A DNA stretch of 64,000 bases. Source: Allolobophora icterica. Lineage: Eukaryota; Annelida; Clitellata; Crassiclitellata; Lumbricidae. Below the pieces are notes generated by a model. It ran no database searches and was not told where the DNA came from. It saw only the letters and a program-made list of their open reading frames with translations. Both the position numbers and the translations under genes were made by a program. Shown here in pieces: positions 45,812 to 63,920 of the stretch. The stretch lies in contig OY744604.1 in the NCBI GenBank assembly GCA_963556255.1, forward strand, positions 77,928,236 to 77,992,235. Direction: 5' to 3'. Within the stretch, counting starts at the first letter, position 1. Each line of letters starts with the position of its first letter.

Positions 45812-48800
45812 ATGGCGCAGTTATTTGGAACGATTTGCTTGGTGATATGCATATCTAGCATAATATCAGGTTTGATTTCAGTAGTTTTTAAACTTACATG
45901 TTATCAAATCGTGAGAAACTAAAATACAACATGCTAGTTGTATTCCTACTTCATTCTCAAAATGGCTTGGAATGCAGGTTTTAATGGGCTTAAATGGCCG
46001 AATCACGGTAAATTGCGAGCAATTAGCCATATTTTTGCTAGTATGATATTAATCGCTCTTAAGACAAGATATATGCTATGTTTTGCTAAAATTATTAAAC
46101 AACGGTTGATGTAAACTCTTTGTACTTTCTGGGCAACGTATATGCGACGGTTAATATTCAGTTGTTACTACACGCCAAGAGACAAGACTGGACATGTCTA
46201 TGACTCATTGCCAACGTCGTATGCCTGTCAAACCCAGCTGTTACGCAGGTCCTAGATGTTGGAATGGTTTGGGGACGTTTCGTCTCCGGACGATTCGTCA
46301 TGGACGATTCATCCTAGGACGATTCGTCACAAGGACGTTTCGTCTCGGGTCGATTCGTCACGGACTGTTCGTCACGAGGGTTGCGTAAATGGACCGTCTT
46401 TAATTTAAAAGAGGTAGGGCCTATCTGTAAAGAAGTACCGTTATTTGATTGCGAGAGTTAGGCGTGCGGTTCAGGGCTATAACAGAACAGATGTTCTTAC
46501 ATATCTTCGTGCAATAGCCCATCTCTCTCAAATCTAGTAGAACTTTTAAGTACTGGAACTTGTACTGACGATGACACTATCGTTTTATTCGGCTTTAGTC
46601 TGTTTTCTCGTTTTAGTATGTACCTATTCTCTTTTTTAGACAATCGATTTAGCCTTTTGTTAGATTTGTTGAGTTTTAACATATAGTGTGTTTTTTCGTT
46701 TTAGTATGTAACTAGAACTAAACTGTTAAGATTTGTTACCTTGACAATCTATCGTTTTAGTCTTTTTTTAGTCTGGAATGACCATGACCATAAAACGTTT
46801 TAGTCTCTTGTTGACAATCAATGTTTTAATCTTTTTTAGACAACCGATCTTTTGTTAGATTTGTTGAGTTTTAACATTAGACAATCGATATTTTGTTGTT
46901 TGTCACTTTGGTAGATTTGTTGAGTTTTAACATTAGTTGAGTTTTATCCTCTGACGAATCGTCCTGGTAGAACCCTTCGAGGAGTTCATTCTTCCAAGAA
47001 CCAACTGATTTGTGAAGTTCATTCTCCCTAGGACCAAGTGATTTTGGAGATTCAAGTTGAAAGGGGAGTTTGATTTTCCTGGGACGAAATGATTCGTGGA
47101 GTTCATTCTTCCTTGGACAAATTGAACGGGGGAATTGATTGTTTCCACGACTTGTGGAGTTGGTTCTACCTAGGACCAACTGATTTCTGGAGTTGATTCT
47201 TCCTAAGACGATTTGAATGGGGAGTTGATTCTTCCTAATTCTTCAATTTGTCCTAGGTAGAATGACCTCCACAAGTCATTTGTCCTAGGAAAAATCAACT
47301 CGCAAGTCATTTGGTCCTACGAAGAATCAACTCCCCATTCAATTTATCCCAGGAAGAATCAATTCCACAAATAATTTTGGTGTAGGAAGAATCAACTCGA
47401 CCGGTCGAAAAACAATAAATCCCCCATTCAATTTGTCCCAGGAAATATCAACTCCACGAGTCATTTGGTCCTCGGAAGAATCAACTCCCCATTCAGTGTG
47501 TCCTAGAAAGAATGTGTAGCCTATGCTATGCTTTTTGTGCGACTAAAAAGCTATAGGCCCTATCTGCGAGCGGAAGCTGGATATATGTGTGCGACTAAAA
47601 AGCTATAGGTGCGAATGAAACCTGGATATTTTCATTGCAGAAATTTGATAATTTCTTCTCAACGAATATGGTGAGAATAAATGTATGAATATTTATGAAC
47701 TGCTGTGTGTATTTGGATTTTGGTACATGCAGCCGGCACTGATTCCACCATGTCTATTGTCTAAGTCGTGCTTATGATTATCGTTAACAAAGACAGGATT
47801 TCAGAAAATGTACTTTTAATTTTGCAGTTCGTTTGAAGTCGTTGCTTGTTGTTTCAGTTCAATCTCTTCAATGCTACGATTGCTATACAAAACCTAGTCC
47901 TACTGGTTGTACATTGGACCTTTCCGGTTCATCTCTTATTCAATGTGTCATCACACCCCCAAAACAAGAACAATACACCTGCTACAGAATGATCGTATAC
48001 GAGTTCACAGGTATATTCGACATTATTTAATCTTCAGACGAAAGAGTAAGTATACTTAACTCAGTTTTATATTGGATTTAAAAGAACACTTCGTCCAAGA
48101 AGATGCTTCTCAAAGTTAAGCACGATTTGAAAGTGCGGACATAGCAAATTTCAAAATGCAGATCCGGGCTATGAGCCAGGATTTTCTAACCACCTAACTA
48201 GACTAGGACTGGTGGCGAAGCGTAGCTGCTTCCCCGCATTTCACGATGTTCATTAAAACGCTCGTTCAAAATCAACTTATCGATTCAGATTTTAATGGCC
48301 TTGTGATGCAGTTTCTGATACAGCAACTGTCGGCATCAATAGCTTGATTTTGATCGCGAGGCAGAGTGGCACGACTGCTTACTTATGTTCCTGTTACTCT
48401 GGCGATAAATACGCATTACAAGACTCATTACGTCTTCCTGCCTCAGCTAGCTCCCTTCGCCATCTTCGTTCCTCTGATCGACTTGACTTGTTTGTTCCCC
48501 GAGTGAGAACGGCGATGGCCCAGTCTAGTTCCTTTGTCAGTATTGGCCCTTAACTGTGGAATCAGCTTCCTCCTTCGGTCCGGACTGTAGTACTATATGT
48601 TGGTCCTGCCACAGCTTTCCGTTGTCTTAAAACTTGCCTTTATTCCCGAGGACTTTCGCACTGGGAGCGCCTCTGATTGGTGGCACTGGGTAGAGGCGCT
48701 TTATAAATTTTGAAATACAATACAATACAATTACAAATCAGGCCGGCTTTCTTTCTCCTTGCAGCAATAAATTAGTTCCAAATGTTTTGCATTTGATGTA

Positions 48801-49039
48801 GACTAACGGCGTTTTGTTTTGTAGCTAATCAGGAAAAGAAACTCAACAGGGTTGATGCAGGTTGCATTTTCCATGCGATCCCGAGTTCTTATAACAACAC
48901 CTGCAACCACTACACTGACCCTAATGGTCTAAGACTTCTTATGTGTACTACATACTGTACTTCTGATGGCTGCAATAAGCCTGCCGAACATTCGCAAACA
49001 ATATTTTTTGAAAAACCCCCAAGTAACCTTTGGAAATGA
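45812..49039 (+). CDS. Ly6/uPAR-like secreted protein C, three exons
   Basis: Coding exons are 45812-45869, 47858-48010 and 48825-49039, giving 141 residues with two phase 1 GT-AG introns. The signal peptide differs from B at few positions. Cysteines at 25, 28, 37, 49, 61, 84, 97, 111, 115 and 120 keep the ten-cysteine pattern, although the loop between cysteines 2 and 3 is longer than in B. A potential N-glycosylation site is N94-N-T. After the CN signature the chain runs 20 residues further to a TGA in what is 3' UTR in gene B, because the ancestral TAG has become CAT. Intron 1 contains palindromic repeat arrays, and intron 2 a CR1/L2 insertion. A possible AATAAA lies at 49187-49192. Probably secreted; function unknown. 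Confidence 0.83.
46160..46275 (+). mobile_element. CR1/L2-like reverse transcriptase fragment in intron 1 of gene C
   Basis: Reads CQRRMPVKPSCYAGPRCWNGL, close to the copy at 59490-59580. It is cut off by the GGACGATTCGTCA array. Confidence 0.55.
46270..47515. repeat. Large symmetric repeat structure, array-ended element
   Basis: 46270-46380 contains eight GGACGATTCGTCA/GGACGTTTCGTC units. 46560-46940 repeats TTTTAGTCT and GACAATCGAT units. 46960-47230 holds GGAGTT.ATTCTTCC.AGGACCAA units of about 45 bp, and 47240-47515 holds the same unit inverted. The result is an imperfect palindrome centred near 47235. It resembles the array-ended MULE-like elements in design, but I could not define its right border. 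Confidence 0.6.
48422..48729 (+). mobile_element. CR1/L2-like insertion in intron 2 of gene C
   Basis: A 308-bp 5'-truncated copy. It encodes SSDRLDLFVPRVRTAMAQSS and, after a stop, LWNQLPPSVRT, then the GGGAGCGCCTC...GAGGCGCTTTATAAA hairpin and an AATACAATACA tail. The 7-bp target duplication ATTACAA lies at 48415-48421 and 48730-48736. Gene B shows the empty intron site. Confidence 0.75.
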
Positions 49040-49239
49040 CCATCTATTCAATTTTCTTCTATTAAATAATTATTCAGCTAAGAAGGTTAACTGAGTACTT
49101 TGTGAATAAGACTTTAACAATCTCGTTCATTTAATTAAGATGTTTAAATTCTGATTTCTTTAGCAGATTAAATACACTTCGCGCTAAATAAATTTACGTT
49201 CTTTGTGCACTAGTTCTGTGTTTCCCTGTTAGGCGGTTT

Positions 49240-50850
49240 CATTAGAAGTCGTCCACTACGTGTGCGTTCATGGCGGTTCCTTTTTACGATGGTGGGGTAA
49301 TGTATGATGCATTTATACGAATCATGACTAGGCTTGTCAAAGAAATTTCTCTAGAAGTTTCTAGAATTGGAGCAGCGAGAAATGCACAGAGAAGAGGATG
49401 TATCAGGATAGCACTTGCAGAAGAAGGAGTGTTCCGGCCTCAGCAAAAAGAAGTGCACTCTAGCGAATGAGTCAGCGGCTGTTGGAGATAGAACGCTGCG
49501 CCGGCCGCGCCGCCGCCGCCGAATTTCATAGGCGCCGCCGTCAATTTTTTTTTGGCGGCGAGCCCTTTGTGTGTAGTTTAGCTTCATTGTCATGGAGTGA
49601 CTTTAGAGAAATGGCCGTCTTGACTGATCATAGGACAAACGGCTGTTCGACTCTCATAGTTACTCATGCTTATCAAGTATTTTGACTAGGATCCGCCACG
49701 TCGCGCGGCGCCGACGCCGACAATTCGTAGGCCCCGCCGCCGCCAGTTTTCGTTGTTCAGCGCGCCGCCGCCTCCGACCCAAAAGCTCCGGCGCGCTACC
49801 GCCTCTATCAAGTCGGCGAGGGCTTTAGTTGGGGAACGGTTCAGCACTTAAAAATTGCCAAATGCAAAATTTACATTTTGCAGTTTTTAACAAACAAATA
49901 AATTGATTAGTAATTGCAATTTTTAGTGCTGAACAGCAGAATGCATTATAAAAATTAATTATATAATGCAGTATATCTGCTGTTGTGGTTAAGCATACCG
50001 ACCTCGCAAAGTCCTATGAAGTGTATAAAAAATGTGGACCAGCTTTATGTGACAGGTGCATTCAAGGATTGAAAATATTATAGAGCTATGTTCCTGTATT
50101 CGTAAGCACAATAGTTTGTCGTTGTGGACCGTGATGTGCCCTAAAACGAAGAAGATTCTCAAGAAAAATATTGAAATTGTAGTAGTAGTTACGACAATTT
50201 ATGTACCATCGTCAGTAGTATCCTACTTATCGGATGCTTTACAATGCCATGTGCTGGTGAAAAAGCTGAATGTTAAATAGATTTTAGACTATTTTTTAGG
50301 CATGAAGGGGTTTGGCCATTTAAGCAGAGTCAGGAAGGCTGTTTCGGGGACTCCGCCCAGCTATCACGCATTTTAGTCCTAGAAAACACGTTAACATACT
50401 GAGTAATGACCGAGTTGGGAAAACGTTTCGGATGGATCGAGAGAATAGATGCACATTCCCAATGCTCCTTCTTTGACAGCCCTGAAGAGTTAATGCTGCT
50501 CCAGAGTATACGACTGTGATCTTTGTTTCTGTCTTATTCATGCCGGTTGAGTGGACATGAAGTTCGTTGTGCATCACATGCATTAGAAATGCATGCTTCG
50601 CAACTTGACACTGTTCACCATTTCGACACGGACCAGGAACACAGAACGGTCAACTCTAACTGGATCAATTTAGAGTCGATGTGTTTGGATCTGGGCCACA
50701 CGTTTCCTGCTATTAAAAAGCTATTTACTTCAATATAAGCATGTTCTTGCACTACTGGGCAAATATTAGATTTGTCGCATAGCAGCAACAATTAGCAATG
50801 TCAGCAATTCCTTTTTTTATAAACTTAGGCCTGATAACAGAAATACACAT
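49240..50850. repeat. Ly6 unit C, 3' flanking block
   Basis: Homologous to the blocks after genes A and D. A GC-rich segment (49495-49810) with GCCGCCGCC runs is specific to this copy and resembles eroded AAGCCG-type element sequence. Short frames are conserved among copies, but indels break most of them. Confidence 0.55.
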
Positions 50851-51034
50851 AAACTCTAGGCCTGCATCTCTAATTTGACTGCTTTGGCTCATTCGCAAAT
50901 AACCTGAAAAAAGATTATCAAGATATATGATTGCTATTCTGACGGCAGTCATTTGTTACTTGAGGTCAGACAAATATTGTGTTAACTATGGCTCTAAAGT
51001 TTGCGCATAACAACTTAGGGTGTAGAATCATATT

Positions 51035-51714
51035 GGCACCCCGTCAAAAACGCCGTGGACAAAAGCACCCCGACAAATGCGCCCCGACAAATGCGCCCCG
51101 ACAGATGCGCCCCGTCATTTGCGCCCGACAAATGCGCCCCGACAAATGCGCAACGAACGTGTAATTTTAACTTTTAGTTTTAGTTATATTATTATCGCTG
51201 ATCCCCTTCTAGTTTTATTTATATTTTAATCGTTGATCCAGCTTCTAGTTTTAATTATATTATCATCGCTGATCCCGCTGCTAGTTTTAGTTATATTTTA
51301 ATCGTTGATCCCGCCTCTAGTTTCAGTCATATATTAATCGTTGATCCAGCTTCAAGTTTTAGTCATAGGCCTATTATCATCGTTGATCCCTTAAACAATT
51401 CTAATTAAATTGTAACACATATCTTTAAATCCTTAAACAATTCTAATTAAATTTCAGCTTTACAAATAATATAATAACTAAATTTCTCCTTTTTAAACAG
51501 ATAAACGAATTCAGCTGTCTTATGTATTCAACTGCTTCCCATCAAATGAACTCATACAGCAAATAATGTTATTATGTGGCGCAAATGTCGGTTCGCATTT
51601 GTCGGTGATTTTTGGCGTTATTGTCAGGTTTCTCCGTGGCGCATTTGTCGGTTCGCATTTGTCGGTTCGCATTTGTCGGGGCGCTTTTGTCCACGGCGCT
51701 TTTGACGGGTCACC
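51035..51714. mobile_element. MULE-like element with GACAAATGCGCCCC terminal arrays
   Basis: The left array (51035-51155) has about eight GACAAATGCGCCCC-type units and the right array (51575-51714) has the inverse. A perfect 9-bp duplication, AATCATATT, lies at 51026-51034 and 51715-51723. The interior (51160-51380) has five tandem copies of a roughly 37-bp unit, TTTTAATCGTTGATCC.GCTTCTAGTTTTAGTTATA, the inverse relative of the repeats in the element at 33865. No coding frame. Confidence 0.88.
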
Positions 51715-51729
51715 AATCATATTGCTCAT

Positions 51730-54700
51730 CGCGGCCTTTGTGACCCGTCATGATTTATCTAAGTTAAAATATGTAGAAAATGATGTACTGAAATTTTTGA
51801 TATTGCAAAATCACAAAAAAATTAATAAATCATTCTCAGTGGGAAGATGTGGGGAAAATGTAAACGAAATTTCAAAATTACTTAGTTAATTACATATTTA
51901 GGAAACTTACCAGTTAAGTTTTTTTAAACATGCCTCCATAGATTTTTATGTAGGCCTATACTAAGGACTCGATATGAGACATAAAACTAGAATCGCCACA
52001 GCTATGTCGTTTTATACACCAATGAAAGTAAAGCAGTGAAAAAAACATCTAACGTTATTTATAAGCAATTTTGAGCAAAATGTATTTACGGTAACTCCGA
52101 CGCATTTTTGAGAAACCAAGCATTATAAAACTGGAAGCAACTACGATTGCCATGATATATGAGGCCTAACTAACATTTGGTTGGAATATAACAGATTCTG
52201 TAACAGTCCTGGAACCATAGACATGGGCAGATTTATTTGTGTGTCAGCTACCGTTAGGCATTTGGAGTAAATTCTAGAAGAAATTCACACGGGTCTACAA
52301 GTAAGACTGTGGTCACCTTGGTACATATCTAATTCTGCAAATTAACACTAACCGAAATTCACCGATAAAAGTTAACGCGAGGTAACGAATTAAAAACTGA
52401 GGGATTTCAGAAACTGCCTTTTTGTGGGAAACAAAACCCTAGGAACAAATGCCTGCAAATATGACATTGCAAGTTGCACTAATGGCAGAGGAGACTTCAG
52501 TCTGTAATTTTAAGCAAATGAAATCAAAGTTAACAGATAGGCCTACATTTGCGAAGAACTCGGAGTAATGAGAGCCAGTGCGGATCTCATCATCTTAGTG
52601 TAAACGATTAATTATTTATATTACCTAAGTCTGGTGTATTAAGCTTTTCTTTTGTCTCAGACATGGTCTAACAATACAATTGAACGTAAAATAGGTTAAC
52701 TTAACTTTTATATATGGAAAGCATAACTTAGCATGGATAACATGAAACTGTGTTTTATTGGAAAAATAAAAAATTTTTATCGATATTTTTCGTCTTTGTT
52801 GAACAATTTTAGCATTCACTCCACTGTGCACCTACTTCGACAACTGCAATACAAAGTAGCATAGGAGAACGGCCTACAGATACAGATGCAGTGTTACCTT
52901 ATTTATTGGGGAAACTGGTCGAAACAGATGGACTAGAGACCTCTCCATAATCTTTTCTGCGCGACTCTTTTGAATAAACCCTCAAAACATCGCCGCTAGT
53001 TTGCTCATCCCCCGATCTCGCCTGTCAATTTTACTTCTCCTCCGCTTGCACTATCCTCCGTTGCTTTCCACTCAAGACTGACGACCGAACTCTTCAAGCT
53101 ATACTATCCTGATTATATTCCTGCGCCACCACACAGCCACCATCATCAACTATTGCAACCGTAGCACAATGATATCTCCTCGGTTTGATCTCCCCGGATT
53201 CTGACCTGGTACCGGAACGGAAAAAAAACCTGGCTATTGCGAACTTGATTTGATATAGAACCGGTGGAAAACCTTGTCTTCCTGACACTGTTTTCGTGTG
53301 GCGCTGATAAATTTGGAAGATTTGTATTTACGTTTACATTACATTGGCACTTACAGTTACTGGAAGGCAGATCGAGAGGTGAAAAAGCTCAGTATCTGAC
53401 ATGGAGACGTGTACCAATCTAGAAGCGACAATTCTGTTTCGACTGTTATCACAGTTGCTGGAAACACGTGTCTTTTTGCAAATTACGTTGGCTTTTGTTT
53501 GGAGCATATCATTAATATTTTTATTTCACAAATATATATTTGGTTTTGCAGTAATATGTTAATGTAGCAAGTTTTAGTGAAAAAAAGCATTACTAAAATA
53601 TTTGTCCAATCCGTTACAATACACATATGAGTGAGACATAAATATAGTAGACAGCATCCTGTTGTGCATATTGTCTTGTCGATATGTTTTTAGAATTAAT
53701 ATTTATAAAATAAATGACAATTAAATGAATTTTTTATTCCATCACAGTTTTAATTAAAATAAGAAATGTCCACTCCGTTACGAAAATAGAAGTAATCAAT
53801 GTAAATCGAATTTGTTTTGTCACATAACCAAATAAAAATCACTTGAGTCAATCATTCCCAGTGATCAAATAAACAGAAACGGTTTAAATATTTATGACGT
53901 TGTCCTAAAATATCTGCTAGCAACATCAAAATTTCCATATGGCAAGTCCGCTCCGTTGCTGTGTTTCGAGAATTGAGCACAGCTTGTGAAAAGTAAACTT
54001 TAATAAAAAAAACACAGTTTGCCGAAACCAAAATGTATTAAAAACGGTCTGATATTGTTTACTAAATTGTATTATAAATGGCATTTAAAGTAGGCGTCTT
54101 ATCCTAACAGTGTCAACAATTTTAGTACCTCAAGTGTGTAACATTTCTAATAATGGAATGGACAGGTAACGGAGTTGAAAAATTGTGCATCAACGCGGTA
54201 GATGCGATGTTATCTCTCATGCATCCATATCAATATTGCTTATAAACGTAATGTTACACATATTTTTGCAATGAAATTCATTCATAATCATTGCAAAATT
54301 GCAGTAACGGAGGGTATGCACATGTATAATAAAAACACGCATTATGTGCACAATAAATGAAAATTTGTAAGAACTCCGTGTTGGCATTCTGATCGTGTAT
54401 CAAGACATAATAACTTAAATAGATCTTCACAGAAGAGACGATATAAGTTGCAAGATCCGGTTAACCAAGTTGTATTTAAAACATATAAATGATACAGGTA
54501 TTTGTAATACAAAAGAAACACGTTAATTTTTGGCTTCCTACAAATCGTGTTGAAATTACAGACAAAAGCAAGAAGTACAATAGCCTAGGGACGGTATCGG
54601 AGTGAAACATTTTAGATTAAAAATAAGTGTCAGTATTAAGTCCAGTACTTTGCAAACAATACAAAAATGAGCAAATATAGAATATGGAAATTCTATTCCA

Positions 54701-55500
54701 ATATTTCAGAATAACTTTTCCTTAGATATTAACAAATGGCTTAAATTCAAATAACTCATAACTGATAATGTTTTCTATTTGGACTTAGATGCGTGTGTTT
54801 GCAAGAGAATGCCTTGGTTGGAGAGAAAATCTTAAGTATGAAGCTTTAGTTAAAACTATCTTAAATATTTCTTAGCCTGTCTGGCGCCTACAGGTGTCAA
54901 AAAATGTAAATGTAATTATGTGGCTAAAGGCAAGCCAAGTTGTTAAAGTTACGTTTGAAGGTTGAGCCAAAAAAAGTCTTATCAGTATCGGTTTCTGTAT
55001 AATAAAGAAACATTCAGCCACTGATTGACTGTGATACGAAGTTCCTGTCATCTTTGTCCGGTAGGATCAATCCATGTGGTCGGGAGCGGAGGTTGAAAGC
55101 TATTTTGGGATTAAGATTAAATATAATTTTAGTTTAAGTTTCATTCTTTTTAGGTGTATTTCCGATGATGTGACTACTGACTATCTTCAGTTTCAAAGCT
55201 GACGTATTAAATAAAGGCATAACTTTTTTATTAAAAGCTGTCCCGTCTCATACCATCAAGGAAGAAATAGCTGATTGTAACTGCGAATATAAGTCAAAAT
55301 TGAGGTAATTACTGTAGTGCAAGCTTGTAAAACACCATTAACAGAATTTAACACGTTTCCATTAATTATTAGGAGTGATTTAAACACCAATTAGACAAAC
55401 GAGAAAGCGGTTATTACATCATAATCGTAATAGTAAACTTCACATTTCTAAAGCGCTACACGAGGATAGGTTCTCAATGTGTTGTTCAATTTCCATACAC
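51730..55500. other. No gene seen; recurrent CTCCGTTAC motif
   Basis: About 3.8 kb without a supported gene. Between 53600 and 54600 the motif CTCCGTTAC or close variants recurs, forward at about 53611, 53773 and 53951 and inverted at about 54161, 54305 and 54597. This hints at an unrecognised element with inverted internal repeats. Confidence 0.4.
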
Positions 55501-55525
55501 AAAGGAATTCTGTCTGGATAACATC

Positions 55526-55795
55526 GTGAAAGAAACGGTCGCTATGTTACTTTCAATTTCGGAAAGAGCACGGATTCCAGCAAGGGCTAAGAATAATGTT
55601 TGGGATCAGCTACTACGTCTGCGCAAGGAGTGGCAAAACCTCCAAAAATGTATTTCGAGGAATCGTCAAAAAGGCTTAGGTTCACCAAAGTCTCAGACAA
55701 ATACCAAAGGTTTCGGGAGAATGCTCTTAAGGCGACCCGTGGGTAAGTATAGATTGCCTTCAAGAATTGAAGATCGTTCATTGGGGATTCATTGA
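55526..55795 (+). pseudogene. Fragment of a repeated invertebrate protein family
   Basis: The frame reads ISERARIPARAKNNVWDQLL and LRKEWQNLQKCISRN. From memory this resembles the N-terminal region (KARIPT...KLE.L..EW..LQK) of an uncharacterised family that is highly copied in cnidarian, echinoderm and arthropod genomes and may be transposon-derived. The conserved continuation is lost after about 70 codons. A 154-codon frame on the opposite strand (55587-56051) overlaps it and is not favoured. Confidence 0.4.
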
Positions 55796-56584
55796 GTGAC
55801 GTACAGCTGAACAAGTACTTCAGGTAGGTTGCGGTCACGCGCCATCCAACATGCGCAGGGAAATCCATCTGTGACCTGAAGTGTATTCCTTTCGGTTGAA
55901 TTTCACATTGGAAAGTGTGTTTTCCAACATGATGCATACGCCCTTTTGACGATTCAGTCACCCTCGACAAAAACAGCGCATGTTTTACAGCATAAGCAAC
56001 AATAATGGATCCAATGAACCCCCACGGAGGCTTCCTCCATACACGATCCACTTAAAAAGCACTACTTCTACCATCAAACTTTTTCAGATCCTCGGATTAC
56101 GTTTTTCTTGATCGTGACCCGTCCTAAGAGTGATGCACGGTGCGGCGGAGAAAGGAATGACTCTCATACAGTCCTTCGATGAAACGCTAGTCCAAAATGA
56201 GGAATTTGCTCTGCCAATGGTCAGGTAGGCCTACCATCGAAACAAGTTCCAAAGAACACTAAAGGGAATTAATAAATGACAAATAATTAAAGTTCTTCTT
56301 TCGCTTTTGCTTATTTTTTATGTCTGAGTGTTGAAATAGTTTGGATCTTTGAAATATACAGTGCATCACTTTGTTTTCTAAATGATAATTATTCCGGGGC
56401 TTTGCGCAAGTTCTAAATCTTCTCCTATGTCCATCTAATTTTGCCAATGTTTTTATTTATGAAGCTGGAACACAACAGCAGTCTGACCAACAATAATTTT
56501 GAAACTTCACATTTTAGACACACCATACCATACACACATAATGCACACATAACCATACGCCTTTGTCTCAGAATTAAATCAATA

Positions 56585-57290
56585 AATCGTTCATATTTAG
56601 AAGAGTACTATTGCCGAGACTGCCTGCCGGAATCAATACCCGTTTTGAAGGCACGTTTTCGAAACCTTTCCCTGACCCTAATGGTCCACCTACAGCGTTT
56701 CAGCTGACGCACAAACCTCAGACATAATTACATGCTTACGCAGTTTTCTTTCGGCAACTTTTGACGCCAAGGAGCAACGGCTGAGCGATTCTTTAGAGCG
56801 GCACCTGTTGTCAATCATAGACTGCCTTCAATAACAACCGTTCGACGTTCGGCCGATACCTGTTCTGCCTGTGGGACAACCTGGTGGTGGTCTGAGGTGA
56901 TTTCTGGACGCCGTGTCATCACCCATCTACGAGGGACCGATGGACGATGAGACATCCGTGAGCCATGGGCGGCGGATAAAACACCATAGATTTCCGTTCC
57001 ACGTGTTCTCTTCTACGTATTCAGACACACTGATCTTCCTTCCAACTGACAACTTTGGTTGGATCAGCGTGCGCGTGCACTGCAAACTTTGGTAGTCATA
57101 TCAGATATATTGAGCTAACCGAAAAACGACTGGCTTACTTGCAACAGGTCGAAAACGTTCGCGTACAGTAGTCTTTTGGGATCGGAGCAACTTACTTTAC
57201 ACAAAAGCACTCACTCAACCAAACAATACTAATGGTTGATGTATCGTGTTCTGATAAGATCTAGCGTCAATAAATTTTAATTAATGGATT
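56585..57290. repeat. Ly6 unit D, upstream block
   Basis: Shares GACGCCGTGTCATCA, GGGACCGATGGACGATGAGAC and GATCGGAGCAACTTACTTTACAC with the upstream blocks of genes B and C. It continues to the promoter at 57667. Confidence 0.6.
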
Positions 57291-57666
57291 AGGACTTTTA
57301 TTATTTAACACACAAAGCATCAGTCTTCGAGGACAGAGACGCAGCCTATGGTAAATAAGCAATTTATTCGAGGATGCACGTCTCGAGTTTGTAACGAAGC
57401 GACTGAGCAGAACGAAAAGATAAACAGATACCCAGGTGTTCATTTTGCACTTACTGGCTCAGCAAGTCATAAAACTGTTATTTTTCATATATTATTTGAA
57501 CTCGTGCACAGCTGGGGACCGAATTGAAAACCATCAAGATTAATCCCTTAATGCAAATCAAATTCTAATGCACTGCTGGTAACAGAATTGAAAAAGGTCA
57601 AGTTTAATCACTTAAATGCAAATCAGAATTTAATGCCTACCAACAAATAGGCTTGTTGAATTTGTA

Positions 57667-57674
57667 TATAAGTA
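57667..57674 (+). promoter_or_regulatory. TATA-like box of gene D
   Basis: TATAAGTA, 84 bp upstream of the gene D ATG. Confidence 0.55.
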
Positions 57675-57750
57675 TTCAGCTTAGACACGTCGTCGTGCAG
57701 ACTGTTCTCAACCTGTGACTCAAGTGTCGATGCTTTTCTCCAACAGGAAC

Positions 57751-62602
<4,852 letters not shown>

Positions 62603-62809
62603 CAGTTATGGAAGTGAACATCTCTTAAATTTGTTTCTATTTAATAAGTCAGCCATGAAGGCTGAATGAGTTCTTTGTTCGATAGTTCAATTCAGATTCC
62701 TAAATTCAAATTTCTCTAGAAAACATGTAGGTCCTAGGTTAAATACACCGTGCTAAATTTGCATTTTGTATTCACTTGTTCTTTGTTCCAACTTAAACGG
62801 TTTCATCAG

Positions 62810-63840
62810 AAGTCCTTTCACTTCATGGGCGTTTATAGCGGTTCCTTTTTACGTGTAGGCCATGTGCAAACAGTGCAAACCAATGATGGTAGAGTTATGT
62901 TAGTGGCATTTTATGTGAATAATAACTGAACGTGTCACAGCACTTCCCTAGAATTGTCTAGAATTGGAGCTGCCAGAGATGTAAGGAGAAAAGGATGTAT
63001 CAGAATACGATTTGTGGGAAAAGAAATGTTTTGGTCCTTGCAAAAAGCAGTGCACTCTAGCGAATGTGTATGCTGTTCAACAAATAAAAAATAGCAGGGA
63101 ACAAATTATGTAATGCAGTCAGTCTGCCATTGTGGTTAAGCATACTAATCTTACAAAATCCCAAATGTGCGTTAAAGATGTGGACCAAATTATTGTATGA
63201 TTGAATATGCGACAGGTGTATTCAAGTGTTGAAAATATTATAGGCTTATATTCCTGTATTCCTAAGCACAATAATTTGTCATTCTGGACCTTGAGGTGCC
63301 CAAAAGGGATCGGAGCAAGTTCTAGTTGTAATTATGACAATTTATTACCCTTCTCTGTAACAAGTTACACAGTAAAACACATCTTAGACTGTTTTTCAAA
63401 CATGAAGAGTTTCAGCAATTTTAATGGAGATGGGTAGGTTGTTCCGGGAATGCGGACCAGCAGCGATCGTCCATTTTAGTCCTAGAAAACATGCTAGATT
63501 GCTGAATAATAGCCGAGTTGGAAAAACTTTCGCATGGATCGAGATAATAGATGCACATTCCCGATGCTCCTTCTTTAACATCCCTCAATAGTTAGTGCTG
63601 CTCCAGAGTATACGATTGTGCTCTTTGTTCCTGTCTCATTCATGCCAGTTGAGTCGTCGTATAGTGCGTTGTGCATCACATGCATTGCACATACATGCTT
63701 TGGGACTTGACACTGTTCACTATTTCGACACGAACCAGGAACACCAAACGGTCAACCCTAAACCGGATCAATTTTGTTATGACACAGCGTCGTTAAACTG
63801 AAACTACTACTACTCCCTCTAAGGAAGTGGTCAAGCGTAA
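62810..63840. repeat. Ly6 unit D, 3' flanking block
   Basis: Homologous to the blocks after genes A and C. The segment to the window end repeats the GTGCTAACAATGGCTCTAAAG theme seen at 50970-51000, so the array may continue beyond the window. Confidence 0.6.
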
Positions 63841-63901
63841 CATCTGCCCACACACTTGAATGTAATATAACCATGAGACCAGAGAGTAAGTATGTAATAA
63901 G

Positions 63902-63920
63902 ATATATATATATATATATA
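63902..63920. repeat. (TA)n tract
   Basis: Short dinucleotide run. Confidence 0.9.

Noticed and set aside
55587..56051. 154-codon minus-strand frame
   Set aside because: No recognisable domain. The opposite strand carries a recognisable family fragment (55526-55795), so this is more likely an antisense chance frame.
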